64,000 bases of DNA from Bacillus sp. P14.5 (GCF_003316765.1 NZ_NIJF01000078.1:18-64017), one strand, 5' to 3'. Shown: positions 18,556-31,345, numbered from the stretch's first letter. The notes: a model not told the origin generated them from the letters alone. A program made the numbers and translations.

Positions 18556-19965
18556 TTATTTCATGATATGAATCGGACTTCCCATTGCGACTTCAGCAGC
18601 CTCCATGGAAATTTCTCCGAGTGTTGGATGAGCATGGATTGTCATAGCTACATCTTCAGCTGTCATTCCTGACTCTATTGCTAAACCAAGTTCAGCAATC
18701 ATGTCGGAAGCCCCAGAGCCGACAATTTGTGCTCCGATGATCAACCCATCTGATTTACGAGTGATCAGTTTCATGAATCCTTCTGTTGCATTCAATGCAA
18801 GCGCACGGCCGTTTGCTGCAAATGGGAATTTAGCAGCAGTGATTTCCAGGCCTTCTTCTTTCGCTTGTGCTTCAGTGTAACCGACTGTCGCCAGTTCTGG
18901 ATCAGTGAAACATACAGCCGGGATACCCATATAATCAATCTCAGAAGGTTCGCCAGAAATTACTTCTGCTGCAATCTTTCCTTCGTAAGATGCTTTATGA
19001 GCAAGCGGCGGGCCATCAACAATGTCACCAATCGCGAAGATATTTGAAACATTGGTGCGGCATTGTTTATCAATTTTGATTACACCACGGTCCGTCATTT
19101 CGATACCAGCCTCTTCAAGACCGATTTCATCTGTGTTCGGACGGCGGCCAACAGTAACAAGGACATAATCTGCATCAACAGTTTGTTCCTCGCCTTTGAC
19201 TTCATACTTGACAGTAACTCCACTGTCCGTTTCATCAACGCCTTTTGCCATTGCTTTCGTTACGATGTCAACACCTTTACTCTTAAGGCCTTTTTTGACA
19301 ATCTGAGTCATTTGCTTTTCGAATCCGCTGAGGATATCATCAGCACCTTCAAGAATTGTCACTTTCGTACCAAGGTTTGCGTAAGCAGTCCCAAGTTCAG
19401 TACCAATGTATCCTCCACCGATAACCACCATGCTTTCAGGGATTTCGGAAAGATTTAATGCACCAGTTGAATCAAGTACACGTTTCGAGAACTTGAAGCT
19501 AGGGATTTCAATTGGACGTGAACCTGTCGCTAGGATAAGGTTCTTGAACTTATAAGTCTGGGCAGAGTTATCATCCATAACACGCAATGTGTTTGCATCC
19601 ACAAGGTAAGCCTCGCCGCGGACGATTTCAGCTTTGTTGCCTTTAAGCAGTCCTTCGACTCCGCCGGTAAGCTTCTTGACAACTCCTGCTTTCCACTCTT
19701 GGACTTTATCGAAGTTTACCTTAACGTTTTCTGCAACAATCCCCATATCATCAGAATGCTGCGCCTGATGGAAACGGTGGCCGGCAGTGATCAATGCTTT
19801 CGAAGGAATACATCCTACATTCAAGCAAACGCCGCCCATATTTTCCTTTTCAATGATTGTTACCTTTTGGCCAAGCTGAGCTGCACGAATTGCAGCAACA
19901 TATCCTCCTGGACCTGAACCGACTACTATAGTATCTGTTTCAATTGGGAAATCTCCTACTACCAT
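18556..19965 (-). CDS. pdhD: Dihydrolipoyl dehydrogenase (E3)
   Basis: E3 subunit of the pyruvate dehydrogenase complex; re-oxidises dihydrolipoamide with NAD+. 469 residues, near-identical in layout to B. subtilis PdhD. FAD motif [17 protein letters not shown] at the start, redox pair [15 protein letters not shown] (about 43–57), NAD motif [10 protein letters not shown], and C-terminal HAHPTLGE with the catalytic His-Glu pair. Only 4 bases after pdhC; last gene of the operon. Confidence 0.98.
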   Translation of the reverse strand: MVVGDFPIETDTIVVGSGPGGYVAAIRAAQLGQKVTIIEKENMGGVCLNVGCIPSKALITAGHRFHQAQHSDDMGIVAENVKVNFDKVQEWKAGVVKKLTGGVEGLLKGNKAEIVRGEAYLVDANTLRVMDDNSAQTYKFKNLILATGSRPIEIPSFKFSKRVLDSTGALNLSEIPESMVVIGGGYIGTELGTAYANLGTKVTILEGADDILSGFEKQMTQIVKKGLKSKGVDIVTKAMAKGVDETDSGVTVKYEVKGEEQTVDADYVLVTVGRRPNTDEIGLEEAGIEMTDRGVIKIDKQCRTNVSNIFAIGDIVDGPPLAHKASYEGKIAAEVISGEPSEIDYMGIPAVCFTDPELATVGYTEAQAKEEGLEITAAKFPFAANGRALALNATEGFMKLITRKSDGLIIGAQIVGSGASDMIAELGLAIESGMTAEDVAMTIHAHPTLGEISMEAAEVAMGSPIHIMK

Positions 19966-19969
19966 CGCA

Positions 19970-21352
19970 TTACGCCTCCATTAATAAAAGTTCTGGATCG
20001 TTCAACAAACGCTTAATATGGTTAAGTGCATGTTGAGCAGTAGCTCCGTCGATCATACGGTGATCGAAGCTCAATGATAATGCTAACACAGGTGCCGCTA
20101 CAATTTCACCATTTTTAACCACAGGTTTTTCTGCAATGCGTCCAACACCCAGGATAGCTACTTCCGGATGGTTGATAACAGGCGTGAACCATTGTCCGCC
20201 GGCAGAACCGATGTTTGTAATTGTACAAGAAGCACCTTTCATTTCGTCACCTGAAAGTTTGCCATCACGCGCTTTGCCTGCAAGTTCATTGATCTCATCA
20301 GAAATAGAGAACATAGATTTGCGATCTGCATTCTTCACCACAGGGACAAGCAGGCCTTTATCTGTGTCAGCCGCAATACCGATATTATAGTAATGCTTGT
20401 GAACGATCTCGCTGGTGCTGTCATCAAGAGAAGTGTTTAGTGCAGGGAATTCTCTAAGAGCACTTGTTAATGCTTTTACCACATATGGAAGGAATGTAAG
20501 CTTTACGCCTTTTTCCGCAGCAACTTCTTTGAACTTTTTGCGGTGTGCCCATAGCTTTGTAACATCCACTTCGTCCATCAGGGTAACATGTGGAGCAGTA
20601 TGCTTAGAATTCACCATAGCCTTGGCAATAGCCTTACGCATTCCGCTCATAGGTTCACGAGTCTCAGGGTATTCTCCCTCAGGAACTTTTTGGCCTGCAG
20701 CCTTTTTAGGTGCTTCCTCTTTTGCAGATTCCGCTGCCGGCGCTGTTTCCTTCTGCTCATCAGGTGCCGAGGCAGCTCCGCCATCAAGGAATGATTGTAT
20801 ATCGTCTTTAGTCACACGCCCATTTTTACCTGAACCGGACACCTTACGGATATCGACACCTTTTTCTCTCGCTAATTTACGGACGGAAGGCATCGCGATC
20901 ACACGGCGGTCAGGATCAACTTCTTCTGCTTGCCCTTCACCTTGTTCACCAGAACTGATTGTCTGTTCATCCGTGTTGGATTGTGAAGGCTCTTTCCCTA
21001 CAGCCTGGCCTTGTTCAGCAACTCCCTGTACTTGTCCTTCTGTCACTTCATTAGCTTTCGGTTCTTCTTTCTTTTCATCACCATGGTCACCTTTGAACTG
21101 GAGATCTTCGTAACCCGGTGCGTCAAATTTGATCAGGATATCGCCTACAACTGCGACAGTTCCTTCCTCAACAAGAAGCTCTTCTACTGTACCTGCAACT
21201 GGTGAAGGAATTTCCACCACTGCTTTATCATTTTGGACTTCACACAATACATCGTCTTCTTCCACTTTATCTCCTGGTTTAATGAACCACTTTACAATTT
21301 CACCTTCATGAATACCTTCACCGATATCCGGCAGCCTGAATTCAAATGACAT
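19970..21352 (-). CDS. pdhC: Dihydrolipoamide acetyltransferase (E2)
   Basis: Core of the pyruvate dehydrogenase complex; transfers acetyl from lipoamide to CoA. 460 residues with one lipoyl domain (about 1–77; lysine in [11 protein letters not shown]), an Ala/Glu/Gln-rich linker, a peripheral subunit-binding domain (about 150–187; [12 protein letters not shown]…NGRVTKDDI), a second linker and the catalytic domain ending with DHRMIDG. Preceded by 99 bases after pdhB and a GGAGGT site. Confidence 0.98.
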   Translation of the reverse strand: MSFEFRLPDIGEGIHEGEIVKWFIKPGDKVEEDDVLCEVQNDKAVVEIPSPVAGTVEELLVEEGTVAVVGDILIKFDAPGYEDLQFKGDHGDEKKEEPKANEVTEGQVQGVAEQGQAVGKEPSQSNTDEQTISSGEQGEGQAEEVDPDRRVIAMPSVRKLAREKGVDIRKVSGSGKNGRVTKDDIQSFLDGGAASAPDEQKETAPAAESAKEEAPKKAAGQKVPEGEYPETREPMSGMRKAIAKAMVNSKHTAPHVTLMDEVDVTKLWAHRKKFKEVAAEKGVKLTFLPYVVKALTSALREFPALNTSLDDSTSEIVHKHYYNIGIAADTDKGLLVPVVKNADRKSMFSISDEINELAGKARDGKLSGDEMKGASCTITNIGSAGGQWFTPVINHPEVAILGVGRIAEKPVVKNGEIVAAPVLALSLSFDHRMIDGATAQHALNHIKRLLNDPELLLMEA

Positions 21353-21451
21353 AGGTTTATACCTCCTGTTATTGTTTTCGCTTTACGTTTTGTACAGGAT
21401 TGGAAAAGAGAAGGGAGTTTCCCCCCTTCTGCTCCAATTCACCTGTTTATC

Positions 21452-22429
21452 TTAGAAGTTTAGTACTTTCTTTGCTGTTTCAATAACATCTTTAAAGTTA
21501 GGAAGCCATACCGGCTCAGCTTGAGAGAATGGATACACAGTATCAGGAGCAGTTACACGCAGTACTGGCGCTTCCAAGCTCAGAATAGCACGGTCATTGA
21601 TTTCAGCAACCACGTTAGCAGCAATTCCAGCTTGCTTCTGGGCCTCCTGTACGACGATTGCACGGTTTGTCTTCTCAACTGAAGCGATGATTGTGTCAAT
21701 ATCAAGAGGACTAACCGTTCTTAAGTCTACAACTTCAACGGAATGTCCTTCTTTCTCAAGTTCTTCAGCTGCTTTTAGAGATTCATGTACCATCGCACCA
21801 TAAGTGATGATGGACAGGTCAGTTCCTTCACGTTTAACGTCCGCTTTCCCGATTTCAATTGTGTATTCTTCCTCAGGAACCTCTTCACGGAATGAACGGT
21901 ACAATTTCATGTGCTCAAGAAAAATAACAGGATCATTGTCCCTGATTGCAGCAATCAAAAGACCCTTGGCATCATATGGAGTGGAAGGAATCACAACTTT
22001 AAGGCCAGGCTGCTGAGCGACAAGGCCTTCAAGGCTGTCAGCGTGGAGCTCAGGCGTATGTACTCCTCCTCCAAATGGTGAACGGATTGTTACAGGCGCA
22101 GTATAAGTACCGCCGGAACGGTAACGCATACGTGCCAATTGACCGCTGATTGAATCCATTACTTCATAAACAAATCCGAAGAACTGGATTTCCGGTACCG
22201 GACGGAATCCTTCAAGAGCAAGTCCGACAGTCAATCCGCCAATTCCGGATTCAGCAAGGGGCGTATCAAATACACGGTCCTCTCCGAATTCTTTTTGAAG
22301 ACCTTCTGTTGCACGGAAAACACCGCCATTCAATCCTACGTCTTCACCGAAAACAAGCACATTTTCATCATTGCGCAGTTCAGTGCGCATTGCATCAGTG
22401 ATAGCTTGAATCATAGTCATTTGCGCCAT
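21452..22429 (-). CDS. pdhB: Pyruvate dehydrogenase E1 beta subunit
   Basis: Pairs with PdhA to decarboxylate pyruvate. 325 residues, the usual length. The transketolase-type domain begins [11 protein letters not shown] and includes [13 protein letters not shown] and PEIQFFGF; the C-terminal swivel domain has [16 protein letters not shown]. Starts 3 bases after the pdhA stop, so translation is probably coupled. Confidence 0.98.
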   Translation of the reverse strand: MAQMTMIQAITDAMRTELRNDENVLVFGEDVGLNGGVFRATEGLQKEFGEDRVFDTPLAESGIGGLTVGLALEGFRPVPEIQFFGFVYEVMDSISGQLARMRYRSGGTYTAPVTIRSPFGGGVHTPELHADSLEGLVAQQPGLKVVIPSTPYDAKGLLIAAIRDNDPVIFLEHMKLYRSFREEVPEEEYTIEIGKADVKREGTDLSIITYGAMVHESLKAAEELEKEGHSVEVVDLRTVSPLDIDTIIASVEKTNRAIVVQEAQKQAGIAANVVAEINDRAILSLEAPVLRVTAPDTVYPFSQAEPVWLPNFKDVIETAKKVLNF

Positions 22430-22432
22430 GGC

Positions 22433-24067
<1,635 letters not shown>

Positions 24068-24118
24068 AAAAAAATCACCTGGCATTGCGGTTCGAGCCGC
24101 TTAGCCGGGTGATTCAAT
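24068..24118 (-). terminator. ykyA terminator
   Basis: On the minus strand AATCACCCGGC pairs with GCCAGGTGATT (one mismatch) and encloses a second small stem GCGGCTCGAACCGC, then T7. It follows the ykyA stop at once. Confidence 0.85.
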
Positions 24119-24772
24119 TTAGGCCTCTATATCAATTTCTGCATTCTCATAAAAAGAAACTTTTGATCCGTTAACTTCCTCGGTCAACTGATTATAAGTT
24201 TGGTTATGCTCCATCGTTGTTTCATAGTTGGCATTCACTTTTTCAATTTGAGCTTGTAACTCTTCCATAGTAAGATCTTCATTTTTCAGTAACTCATAAA
24301 GCTCCTTGTCGCTTGAGAGTGATTGCAAATAGGAATCAGCCATAGCGGAATGGGCTTCAAAACGGTCATTCATAAGACCGGAAAGTTCTTCGGCCTCTTT
24401 TTTCAGATTTTCATCCTCAATCTCTTCGATAGTAGACTCAACTGACTGGAATGCTTCCTCTGCTTCAGCCATTGCTTCGGATTCTTCCTTAATGAGGTTT
24501 TCTCTTTCACTGATATTCTCGAGAGCCTGATCGGCTATCTTCCTGATTTCCTCAATTTCCTCCATGCTCAAGCCGATCGCTTTGTCAAAAAGCGCCTGCT
24601 CCTCTTCTTCCAGCTTGGTTAACGGCTCTTGTGTTTCTTTAAGCTTTTCCTCTTTTTTGACTGTATCTTCCAAAGTGTTATATACCAATTCTTGAGGCGT
24701 ACTTCCGCCCATGCATCCTGTCAGCAGGAAAGCGGCACCTGCTGCAGCCAAAACTCCTCGAAGATTATACAC
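24119..24772 (-). CDS. ykyA: YkyA-type cell-wall-binding lipoprotein
   Basis: A 217-residue lipoprotein. It has a signal peptide with lipobox LLTGC (Cys 20), then an almost entirely helical, Glu/Lys-rich body with predicted coiled coil over about 35–200. Matches the YkyA family by build and by location between pdhA and def. Exported and held in the membrane; role unknown. Confidence 0.88.
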   Translation of the reverse strand: MYNLRGVLAAAGAAFLLTGCMGGSTPQELVYNTLEDTVKKEEKLKETQEPLTKLEEEEQALFDKAIGLSMEEIEEIRKIADQALENISERENLIKEESEAMAEAEEAFQSVESTIEEIEDENLKKEAEELSGLMNDRFEAHSAMADSYLQSLSSDKELYELLKNEDLTMEELQAQIEKVNANYETTMEHNQTYNQLTEEVNGSKVSFYENAEIDIEA

Positions 24773-24836
24773 TTTTTAAGTCCCCCTTATAATAATGACA
24801 TTTACCACTATATCTTCACTTTCAATCTTTGACAAT

Positions 24837-24976
24837 GACTGTTTTCACATTGATTCTGCTTTTGGAAAAATCCCAAGACCAGGTTTTTCCCCTGTATACC
24901 AAGGCGTAATTCTCTTTACAGAGATAACCGTTCGCTTCTTTCTTGCTAACCGGAATATTTACTTACAGAACCTTTA
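24837..24976 (+). repeat. MITE-like element R4, copy c, right part lost
   Basis: Left end GACTGTTTTCACATTGATTC, then AAAATCCCAAGACCAGG, the TATACCAAGG block and CTTCTTTCTTGCTAACC, in the same order as copies at 84 and 47905. The right third, with the GCAACAAAG end, is missing; the sequence stops matching near ACAGAACC. It sits in the divergent ykyA–def promoter region. Confidence 0.65.
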
Positions 24977-25156
24977 GGTGATCAAAGAATGGTTTTTCCT
25001 GATAAGGGTATATTGCCTGTCCTCATTTAATAACTATGATAAAAGTGGAAATGTATGTCAAGGAAAAACCCTTTGAAAATGTTGTTAACTTTTTATAAGG
25101 GGTCTGTTAGACTATAATCATAAAATCGCACCGCGCCATACTGGGAGGAAAACTGT

Positions 25157-25711
25157 ATGATCACTATGGAAGACATTATTCGCGAGGGACATCCTGCCCT
25201 TAGGAAAGTTGCCGAAGAAGTGGCAATGCCCCCCTCAGAGAAAGACAAAGAAATACTAGACAGTCTGCTTGAGTATGTAAAAAACAGCCAGGATCCCGAT
25301 ACTGCCGAGAAATATGGTTTAAGGACAGGCATCGGGCTTGCAGCCCCTCAAATAAATGTGTTGAAAAGAATGCTTGCTGTCCATGTTACCGATCAAAAGG
25401 GAACTCTTTACAGCTACGCTTTGTTCAACCCGAAAATTGTCAGTCATTCTGTCGAAAAAGCCTACCTGACCAGCGGTGAAGGCTGCTTATCAGTAGACCG
25501 CCATGTCCCGGGATATGTTCCCCGTTATGCCAGGATTACAGTCAAAGGCTTTGATATCGATGGCAGCCCCGTGAAAATACGACTGAAAGGGATGCCGGCA
25601 ATCGTTTTCCAACATGAAATCGATCATCTCAACGGAATCATGTTCTATGATCATATCAATAACGAAAACCCGATGAATCCAATACCAGATGCCACACCTG
25701 TAGATAGATAA
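25157..25711 (+). CDS. def: Peptide deformylase
   Basis: Removes the formyl group from the N-terminal methionine of new proteins. 184 residues, type II deformylase of Gram-positives (B. subtilis YkrB/DefB). All three motifs: GIGLAAPQI (near 58–66), EGCLSVD (near 109–115) and the metal site QHEIDHLNG (near 153–161). GGGAGGAAAAC precedes the ATG. Confidence 0.97.
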   Translation: MITMEDIIREGHPALRKVAEEVAMPPSEKDKEILDSLLEYVKNSQDPDTAEKYGLRTGIGLAAPQINVLKRMLAVHVTDQKGTLYSYALFNPKIVSHSVEKAYLTSGEGCLSVDRHVPGYVPRYARITVKGFDIDGSPVKIRLKGMPAIVFQHEIDHLNGIMFYDHINNENPMNPIPDATPVDR

Positions 25712-25717
25712 AAACGC

Positions 25718-25747
25718 AAAAAGGAAGCTTCCAGGAGCTTCCTTTTT
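25718..25747. terminator. Bidirectional terminator def/ykrA
   Basis: Stem AAAAAGGAAGCT with AGCTTCCTTTTT around TCCAGG, between convergent genes. Confidence 0.92.
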
Positions 25748-25753
25748 GGTTCA

Positions 25754-26524
25754 TTAAATTAATGCTAGTTTTTTCAATCCATTATAGATACCGTCTTCAT
25801 CCACCGAGCTTGTTATGAGATCCGCGTGCTCTTTCACCTCAGGCACTGCATTCCCCATTGCCACGCCTGTACCTACGCTATCAATCATTTCAATATCATT
25901 TAAGCCGTCTCCGAAAGCATACACCTCACTGATATCGAAGCCCAATTTTTCAATCATCTTCTTAATTCCTTCTGCCTTGGATCCACCTCTTGGCAGTATA
26001 TCCATGGAATATTGATGCCACCTTATAAAATTAAACTTTGAAAACATTTCACGATAGATTGTTTCATCTGCATCGCGGCAGAAGAGGAGTGACTGATAAA
26101 TTTCCTTGTCACTATAAAAATCAGGCTGAAAATCCGGATGGGGAAACTTCAAGCTTGCCATGCTTTCTTCTATAAAAGGATGATGCTGAATAGTGGATTT
26201 CATTGTTTTTTCGTTCAAATGAACTACCGGATGGCTGAGACTTTCTGCTTTACTCAATAACTTGACCAGCTCGTTTCTATCAAGCGGGTTCTTATAAATC
26301 ACTTCATTCTCAAAAACTACGTACTGCCCATTAAAGGAGACAAAGGATTCAATCCCCAGTTCCTCCCTCAGGCCTTCATACATAAAAGGCGCGCGGCCTG
26401 TGGCAATCGCTACATATGTACCATTCTCCTGCAGCTGTCTGATTGCCTTTTTTGTTGCATCAGGCAGTTTTTTATCATGGTCAAGCAGAGTCCCATCTAT
26501 ATCAAAGAACACTATTTTGGACAT
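25754..26524 (-). CDS. ykrA: HAD-superfamily phosphatase, Cof type
   Basis: A 256-residue HAD hydrolase with a C2 cap (Cof subfamily). Motif I FFDIDGTLLDHD near 6–17, motif II AIATGR, motif III lysine (GGSKAEGIKK) and motif IV FGDGLNDIEM. Substrate probably a sugar phosphate or a cofactor phosphate. Position matches ykrA of B. subtilis. Confidence 0.93.
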   Translation of the reverse strand: MSKIVFFDIDGTLLDHDKKLPDATKKAIRQLQENGTYVAIATGRAPFMYEGLREELGIESFVSFNGQYVVFENEVIYKNPLDRNELVKLLSKAESLSHPVVHLNEKTMKSTIQHHPFIEESMASLKFPHPDFQPDFYSDKEIYQSLLFCRDADETIYREMFSKFNFIRWHQYSMDILPRGGSKAEGIKKMIEKLGFDISEVYAFGDGLNDIEMIDSVGTGVAMGNAVPEVKEHADLITSSVDEDGIYNGLKKLALI

Positions 26525-26890
26525 TGGTTTTGTCTCCCTTCAATCTACAACTTTGCAATTTAACTTTGGGTGTAATATTACTACATTATTCTCCCCCATT
26601 AACTTAAACCTCTCCATTTTAAATGTCAATTAATGCCCTTTTGAATCAGCCTTCTGCATATAACTGCCGTCATACATTGAAGCATTCGAACAGCAGACAG
26701 CACAAATGTCACAGGGCTATATAAAAAATTCCCTTCTTGAAAATAACAGTATAAACCTCTTCCAATCTTATCCACGTAAATTATGCCAGAAATTCCATAT
26801 ACTAAAATTGAAAAAAAAAGGCATGTGCCTATCGGGTAAACTTTACTTTAAGACCAATTCTAGGTAAACTACTATTAAGGAGTGATCCAG
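26525..26890. other. Gap upstream of the basic peptide
   Basis: About 365 AT-rich bases containing the ykrA promoter on one side and the leader of the 30-residue peptide on the other. No Fur box or other recognised operator seen. Confidence 0.4.
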
Positions 26891-26983
26891 ATGTTAAAGA
26901 AGCTTAGAAAGAAGCTCTTGAAACAATGGAAGGATGTACTCAGAAAAAAACAATCGCTTAAATGTGCAGGCCCTCACGTTTAG
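26891..26983 (+). CDS. 30-residue highly basic peptide
   Basis: Reads MLKKLRKKLLKQWKDVLRK then KQSLKCAGPHV: 12 Lys/Arg in 30 residues, an amphipathic helix for about 20 residues and one Cys near the end. The AAGGAGTGATCC ribosome site is near-perfect and at the right distance, which argues for real translation. A terminator-like hairpin overlaps the stop codon. Size and charge recall the Fur-regulated basic protein FbpC of B. subtilis, but I see no Fur box, so that link is weak. Confidence 0.65.
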   Translation: MLKKLRKKLLKQWKDVLRKKQSLKCAGPHV

Positions 26984-26996
26984 GAGGGCTGTTCTT
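26970..26996 (+). terminator. Short terminator overlapping the peptide stop
   Basis: GCCCTC, 8-base loop, GAGGGC, then TGTTCTTTGTTT. The loop contains the TAG stop codon of the peptide. Confidence 0.6.
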
Positions 26997-27173
26997 TGTT
27001 TATTGATAGTAAGGACTGAACCCGGCAGGACGGTTTGAAAAGCCGGTATTCTTTACATACTGTCAGCATTTATACATAAAGGGTCATTATTATGTTGAAT
27101 GCATGAAATCTTTTAAAACTTTTTATATAATAGAAAAAGTTACATTTTGATTACGGATAAGGAGAGAGAAAAA

Positions 27174-27383
27174 ATGATTTACAAAGTTTACTATCAGGAA
27201 ACAAAACAGGAAGTCCCTGTGCGCGAATGCACAATGACCCTGTATGTTGAAGCTGATTCAGAACGTGATGTCCGCCTGAAATTGAAAGATAAACCGTACA
27301 ATATCGAATTCGTCCAATTGCTTGATGACTCACATCTTGAATATGAGAAGCAATCAGAAAACTATAAGGTGGAGAGTTACTAA
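27174..27383 (+). CDS. rpoY: RNA polymerase epsilon subunit
   Basis: A 69-residue acidic protein ([17 protein letters not shown]…) matching YkzG/RpoY, a small subunit of Firmicute RNA polymerase. The ATG at 27174 has AAGGAGAGAG upstream; the in-frame start at 27147 has none. Ends 4 bases before rnjA, the conserved rpoY–rnjA pair. Confidence 0.95.
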   Translation: MIYKVYYQETKQEVPVRECTMTLYVEADSERDVRLKLKDKPYNIEFVQLLDDSHLEYEKQSENYKVESY

Positions 27384-27387
27384 TATT

Positions 27388-29028
27388 ATGAAATTTGTTA
27401 AAAATGATCAGACAGCTGTTTTCGCACTTGGCGGTTTGGGCGAAATCGGTAAAAATACTTACGGTGTACAATTTCAGGACGAAATTATTTTAATTGATGC
27501 TGGAATCAAGTTTCCAGAAGATGAATTGCTGGGGATCGATTATGTTATCCCGGATTATACCTATTTAGTGAAAAATGCTGACAAAATCAAAGGCCTTTTC
27601 ATTACCCACGGCCATGAGGACCATATCGGCGGGATTCCTTATCTTCTTAGACAAATCAATATTCCTATTTACGGCGGTAAGCTGGCGATTGGACTACTGA
27701 AGAACAAGCTTGAGGAACACGGCTTATTACGCACAGCTAAGCTGAATGTTATTCAAGAAGATGACGTGGTCAAGTTCAGGAAAACAGCTGTAAGCTTTTT
27801 CAGGACCACACACAGCATTCCGGATTCATACGGAATAGTCGTAAAGACACCTCCAGGAAATGTGGTTCATACAGGTGATTTTAAATTTGATTTCACACCT
27901 GTCGGCGAACCTGCAAACTTAACCAAGATGGCTGAGATCGGCAAGGAAGGTGTGCTTTGCCTCCTTTCGGACAGCACTAACAGTGAAGTGCCTAACTTCA
28001 CAATGTCTGAAAGAAAAGTAGGGGAAAGCATTGATGACATTTTCCGTAAAGTGGAAGGAAGAGTCATATTCGCTACTTTCGCTTCGAATATTTACCGTTT
28101 GCAGCAAGTGATTGATGCCGCAGTCAAGCACGGAAGAAAAGTCGCTGTGTTCGGCCGCAGCATGGAGAACAATATCGGTATCGGCCAGGACCTGGGGTAT
28201 ATCCAGGCACCTAAAGATACGTTCATTGAATCCAACCAGATCAACAGACTGCCGGCCAATGAAGTCACCATCCTTTGTACAGGAAGCCAGGGAGAACCTA
28301 TGGCTGCTCTGTCAAGAATTGCAAACGGCACGCACAGACAAATCCAGATTCATCCTGGAGATACGGTCATCTTCTCATCTTCACCAATTCCGGGGAACAC
28401 AATCAGTGTAAACCGTACGATCAATATGTTATTCCGTGCAGGCGCTGATGTTATCCATGGCTCTTTAAATGATATCCATACTTCCGGCCATGGAAGCCAG
28501 GAAGAACAGAAACTAATGCTGAGACTGATTAAACCGAAATATTTCATGCCTATCCACGGAGAGTACCGGATGCAGAAAATGCATAACCAACTGGCAGTAG
28601 ACTGTGGAGTAGAACCGGATAATTGTTTCATTATGGATAATGGTGAAGTCCTTGCCCTTGGCAATGACACTGCACAAGTTGCCGGCAAGATCCCTTCAGG
28701 TTCCGTTTACATTGACGGTAGCGGTATCGGCGATATTGGAAACATCGTTCTTCGCGATAGAAGAATTCTTTCCGAAGAAGGATTGGTCATTGTTGTTGTT
28801 AGCATCAATATGAGTGACTTTAAAATTGCCTCGGGCCCGGATATCATCTCCAGAGGTTTCGTCTATATGAGAGAATCTGGTGACCTGATCAATGAAGCTC
28901 AAAATATCATTAACAAACACTTAAGCAAGCTTCTTGAGCGCAGGACAAGCCAATGGTCAGAAATCAAGAATGAAATTACTGATACATTAGCTCCGTTCCT
29001 TTACGAAAAACAAAGCGCCGTCCGATGA
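27388..29028 (+). CDS. rnjA: Ribonuclease J1
   Basis: Endo- and 5'-exoribonuclease central to RNA decay in Firmicutes. About 546 residues (B. subtilis 555): beta-lactamase domain with HGHEDHIGG near 73–81, beta-CASP domain, and C-terminal domain. [22 protein letters not shown] is the normal N-terminus; the ATG at 27388 has a GGTGGAG site within the end of rpoY. The longer frame back to 27322 would overlap rpoY and is rejected. SR1P, encoded at 15212, acts through a GapA–RNase J1 contact in B. subtilis. Confidence 0.97.
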   Translation: MKFVKNDQTAVFALGGLGEIGKNTYGVQFQDEIILIDAGIKFPEDELLGIDYVIPDYTYLVKNADKIKGLFITHGHEDHIGGIPYLLRQINIPIYGGKLAIGLLKNKLEEHGLLRTAKLNVIQEDDVVKFRKTAVSFFRTTHSIPDSYGIVVKTPPGNVVHTGDFKFDFTPVGEPANLTKMAEIGKEGVLCLLSDSTNSEVPNFTMSERKVGESIDDIFRKVEGRVIFATFASNIYRLQQVIDAAVKHGRKVAVFGRSMENNIGIGQDLGYIQAPKDTFIESNQINRLPANEVTILCTGSQGEPMAALSRIANGTHRQIQIHPGDTVIFSSSPIPGNTISVNRTINMLFRAGADVIHGSLNDIHTSGHGSQEEQKLMLRLIKPKYFMPIHGEYRMQKMHNQLAVDCGVEPDNCFIMDNGEVLALGNDTAQVAGKIPSGSVYIDGSGIGDIGNIVLRDRRILSEEGLVIVVVSINMSDFKIASGPDIISRGFVYMRESGDLINEAQNIINKHLSKLLERRTSQWSEIKNEITDTLAPFLYEKQSAVR

Positions 29029-29114
29029 TCCTGCCGATCATCATGGAAGTATAATAAGGCAGCAAAAAAGCAGGCTGAATGATTCAGCCCTCTGAAAAAT
29101 TCCAACAATAAGTT

Positions 29115-29157
29115 AAAAGGCAGAATCGTTTTCTACAAAGAGCGATTCTGCCTTTTT
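29115..29157 (+). terminator. rnjA terminator
   Basis: Stem AAAGGCAGAATCG with CGATTCTGCCTTT, then T-run, 90 bases after the stop. Confidence 0.9.
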
Positions 29158-29540
29158 CCTGTACGGTTTTATAAAAAGAGTGTTGTTTTACGTTCCAGGT
29201 GCACGACTTCAATCAACGTTGAGATAAAAAGAAGACTATCCTCAAATAATTGAACCGTCAATATAGGTTGGTTTCTCCACTGACACTACTTCAAACAATC
29301 TTGTTCAGTACGTATACGGATCTTTAAATATCGCAGTTCCTCAGGACAATTTGCTTCTAAAAAAAACGATTTAATCGACTTATCCTTTATTTTCAGAGAG
29401 CTAAAGGTAAGTATTGCGAAAAAAAAGCCGACTCTTTTTCCTTTTAGAGTCAGCTTTTTCTTTATTAACCGAAGTGATATCATAAAAACCAGCAGATTTT
29501 GAATGGTCTCGAACGATTCAGCCTGCTTTTCTTTATGCCT
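29158..29540. other. Gap rnjA/ktrC with a second hairpin
   Basis: No gene. A further terminator-like hairpin (AAAAGCCGACTCT with AGAGTCAGCTTTTT) lies at 29421–29459. Confidence 0.5.
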
Positions 29541-30200
29541 TCACAGCATTACCTTTTTCTCAAAACGGGTAATATCAGAGTCTGCCCCAATCACTATAAG
29601 AATATCCCCTCCCTGAATCAATTCATCGGCCTGAGGCGAAACCAGGATATCCTTCCCTCTTTTAATGGCAACAATATTAATTCCATACTTAGCTCGTATG
29701 TCGAGATCAATCAATGAGTTTCCATCCAAATGGTCATTGGCGACAATTTCGACGATAGAATGTTCATCAGATAACTCCAAATAATCGAGAACATTATTGG
29801 AAACGATATTGTGGGCAATCCTCCGGCCCATATCCCTTTCTGGATGGACGACATGATTGGCGCCTATTTTCCTCAGCACTTTCTCATGATAATCATTCTG
29901 TGCTTTCACCGTAATATTGTCGACACCGATTTCTTTCAGCATGAGAGTTGTCAGGATACTGGCTTGTATATTATCACCAATAGCAACGATAACGTGATCA
30001 AAATTCCTGATTCCCAGGCTTTTCAAAACCGATTCATCTGTAGTATCGGCCACCACTGCGTGAGAGGCGATGGAAGCAAATTCATTCACCTTATCCTCTT
30101 CCTTATCAATCGCCATGACCTCTAAATCCTGCTCAGCCAGTGAGTGGACGATACTTCCCCCAAAACGCCCTAAACCTATAACAACAAATTCTTTTTTCAC
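29541..30200 (-). CDS. ktrC: K+ uptake regulatory subunit KtrC (RCK)
   Basis: Cytoplasmic ring subunit that gates the KtrCD potassium channel. 219 residues: RCK_N nucleotide-binding domain (VIGLGRFGGSIVHSL at the start; Asp in VMAIDKEEDKV) and RCK_C domain (about 135–219), the reported c-di-AMP-binding part in this family. Matches B. subtilis YkqB next to rnjA. GGAGTTATAG precedes the ATG. Confidence 0.95.
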   Translation of the reverse strand: MKKEFVVIGLGRFGGSIVHSLAEQDLEVMAIDKEEDKVNEFASIASHAVVADTTDESVLKSLGIRNFDHVIVAIGDNIQASILTTLMLKEIGVDNITVKAQNDYHEKVLRKIGANHVVHPERDMGRRIAHNIVSNNVLDYLELSDEHSIVEIVANDHLDGNSLIDLDIRAKYGINIVAIKRGKDILVSPQADELIQGGDILIVIGADSDITRFEKKVML

Positions 30201-30265
30201 TATAACTCCTCCAAAATAAGAGACTGCTTATAGCTTAATTTTACCATAAATTTGTTGATTTCAGA

Positions 30266-31278
30266 TTATTTCTTTCCTTTTACATAGTCGGCATCGAATA
30301 GAAACAGCTTCATTAAAAGAACCAAGGAGGGAATCAACAGACACAGGCCTGCGATGAACACGACTACAAGCGATGTTCCCATCACAGGACTTGTAACACT
30401 GCTTTCTATCGTAATGAACGGTTTCAGAATATAAGGAAGATGTGATGCCCCATAACCGAAGAAAGCAAAAAAGAATTGAAGCATGACCATGATGAAAGCA
30501 AGGCCTAATTTCTTCCTCTTATAAATCAATACAGATGCAGCCAGGAAAAACAACAGCGATAACCCAAACATCCACCAAATATCCAGTGCATTTTGAAAAT
30601 GCTCAAGATTATGCTCCCTTAGTCCAATGAACACGAGAAGGCTCGCCAAGATGGTCGGCGGGCTCCAGAACAGAGCGAACTTCCTGACAATCTCCCTTGC
30701 ATCCAGATCATTTGCTTTGTCAGCATAAAAAGTTAAAAAGGCTGCAGAAATGAACAGAACAGACACAATTGCCAGCAGAACTACACTCCATGAATACATA
30801 CTTGTAAATAATTCGCCTGCAAGGAACACAACCCTGTCATCTGTCTCTTCGAGGAATCCTCCTTCAGAAATGGTCAGAGCCGTAGACAGGGAGGCTGGTA
30901 TGAGCAGCCCCGTGGCCCCGTATAGAAACAAGAAAAAACATTATCTTTGGAACCGTAATTACCAAAAGCATAAAAGGCTCCCCTGATCGCAATGAGGATC
31001 AGGGCGACACTTCCTGGAAGAAGAAGCGCAGTTCCATAGTAATAGGCAGTGTCCGGAAAAAATCCGACAAGCCCTACGAAGAAAAACACAAAGAAAACAT
31101 TTGTAACCTCCCAGACGGGAGATAAATACCTGGTGATCAGATCATTGACTGTATGCTTCTTATTCGTCACCTTTGCATAGAATGCAAAGAAGCCTGCGCC
31201 GAAATCAACAGAAGCAACAATCAGATAACCATATAAGAAAACCCAAAGCACTGTAATGCCTAATACCTCTAAACTCAC
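30266..31278 (-). pseudogene. cydB: Cytochrome bd oxidase subunit II, frameshifted
   Basis: Subunit II of the bd-type quinol oxidase, a multi-span membrane protein of about 337 residues. The N-terminal part (SLEVLGITVLWVFLYGYLI.., from GTG 31278 after GGAGGGA) ends in the wrong frame after FGNYGSKDNVF. The rest (LYGATGLLIPASLSTAL..) continues one frame over to 30266. The break lies in a T6 run on the coding strand (30933–30938); seven T restore NVFFLFLYGATG. Both sides are otherwise intact. It lies directly after cydA. Confidence 0.9.
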
Positions 31279-31345
31279 GAGTCTCCCTCCTATTCCAGCC
31301 GAATAGCGGCCAATCTCCAACGTTGTTCAGGCATTTCCAGCCATC

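Noticed and set aside
20136-21113. Long antisense open frames opposite pdhC
   Set aside because: Caused by codon bias of the Ala/Glu-rich E2 gene; the encoded strings are Ser-rich and look like no protein.
26780-26890. Fur box before the 30-residue basic peptide
   Set aside because: No 7-1-7 TGATAAT-type repeat was found, so I do not call the peptide FbpC.
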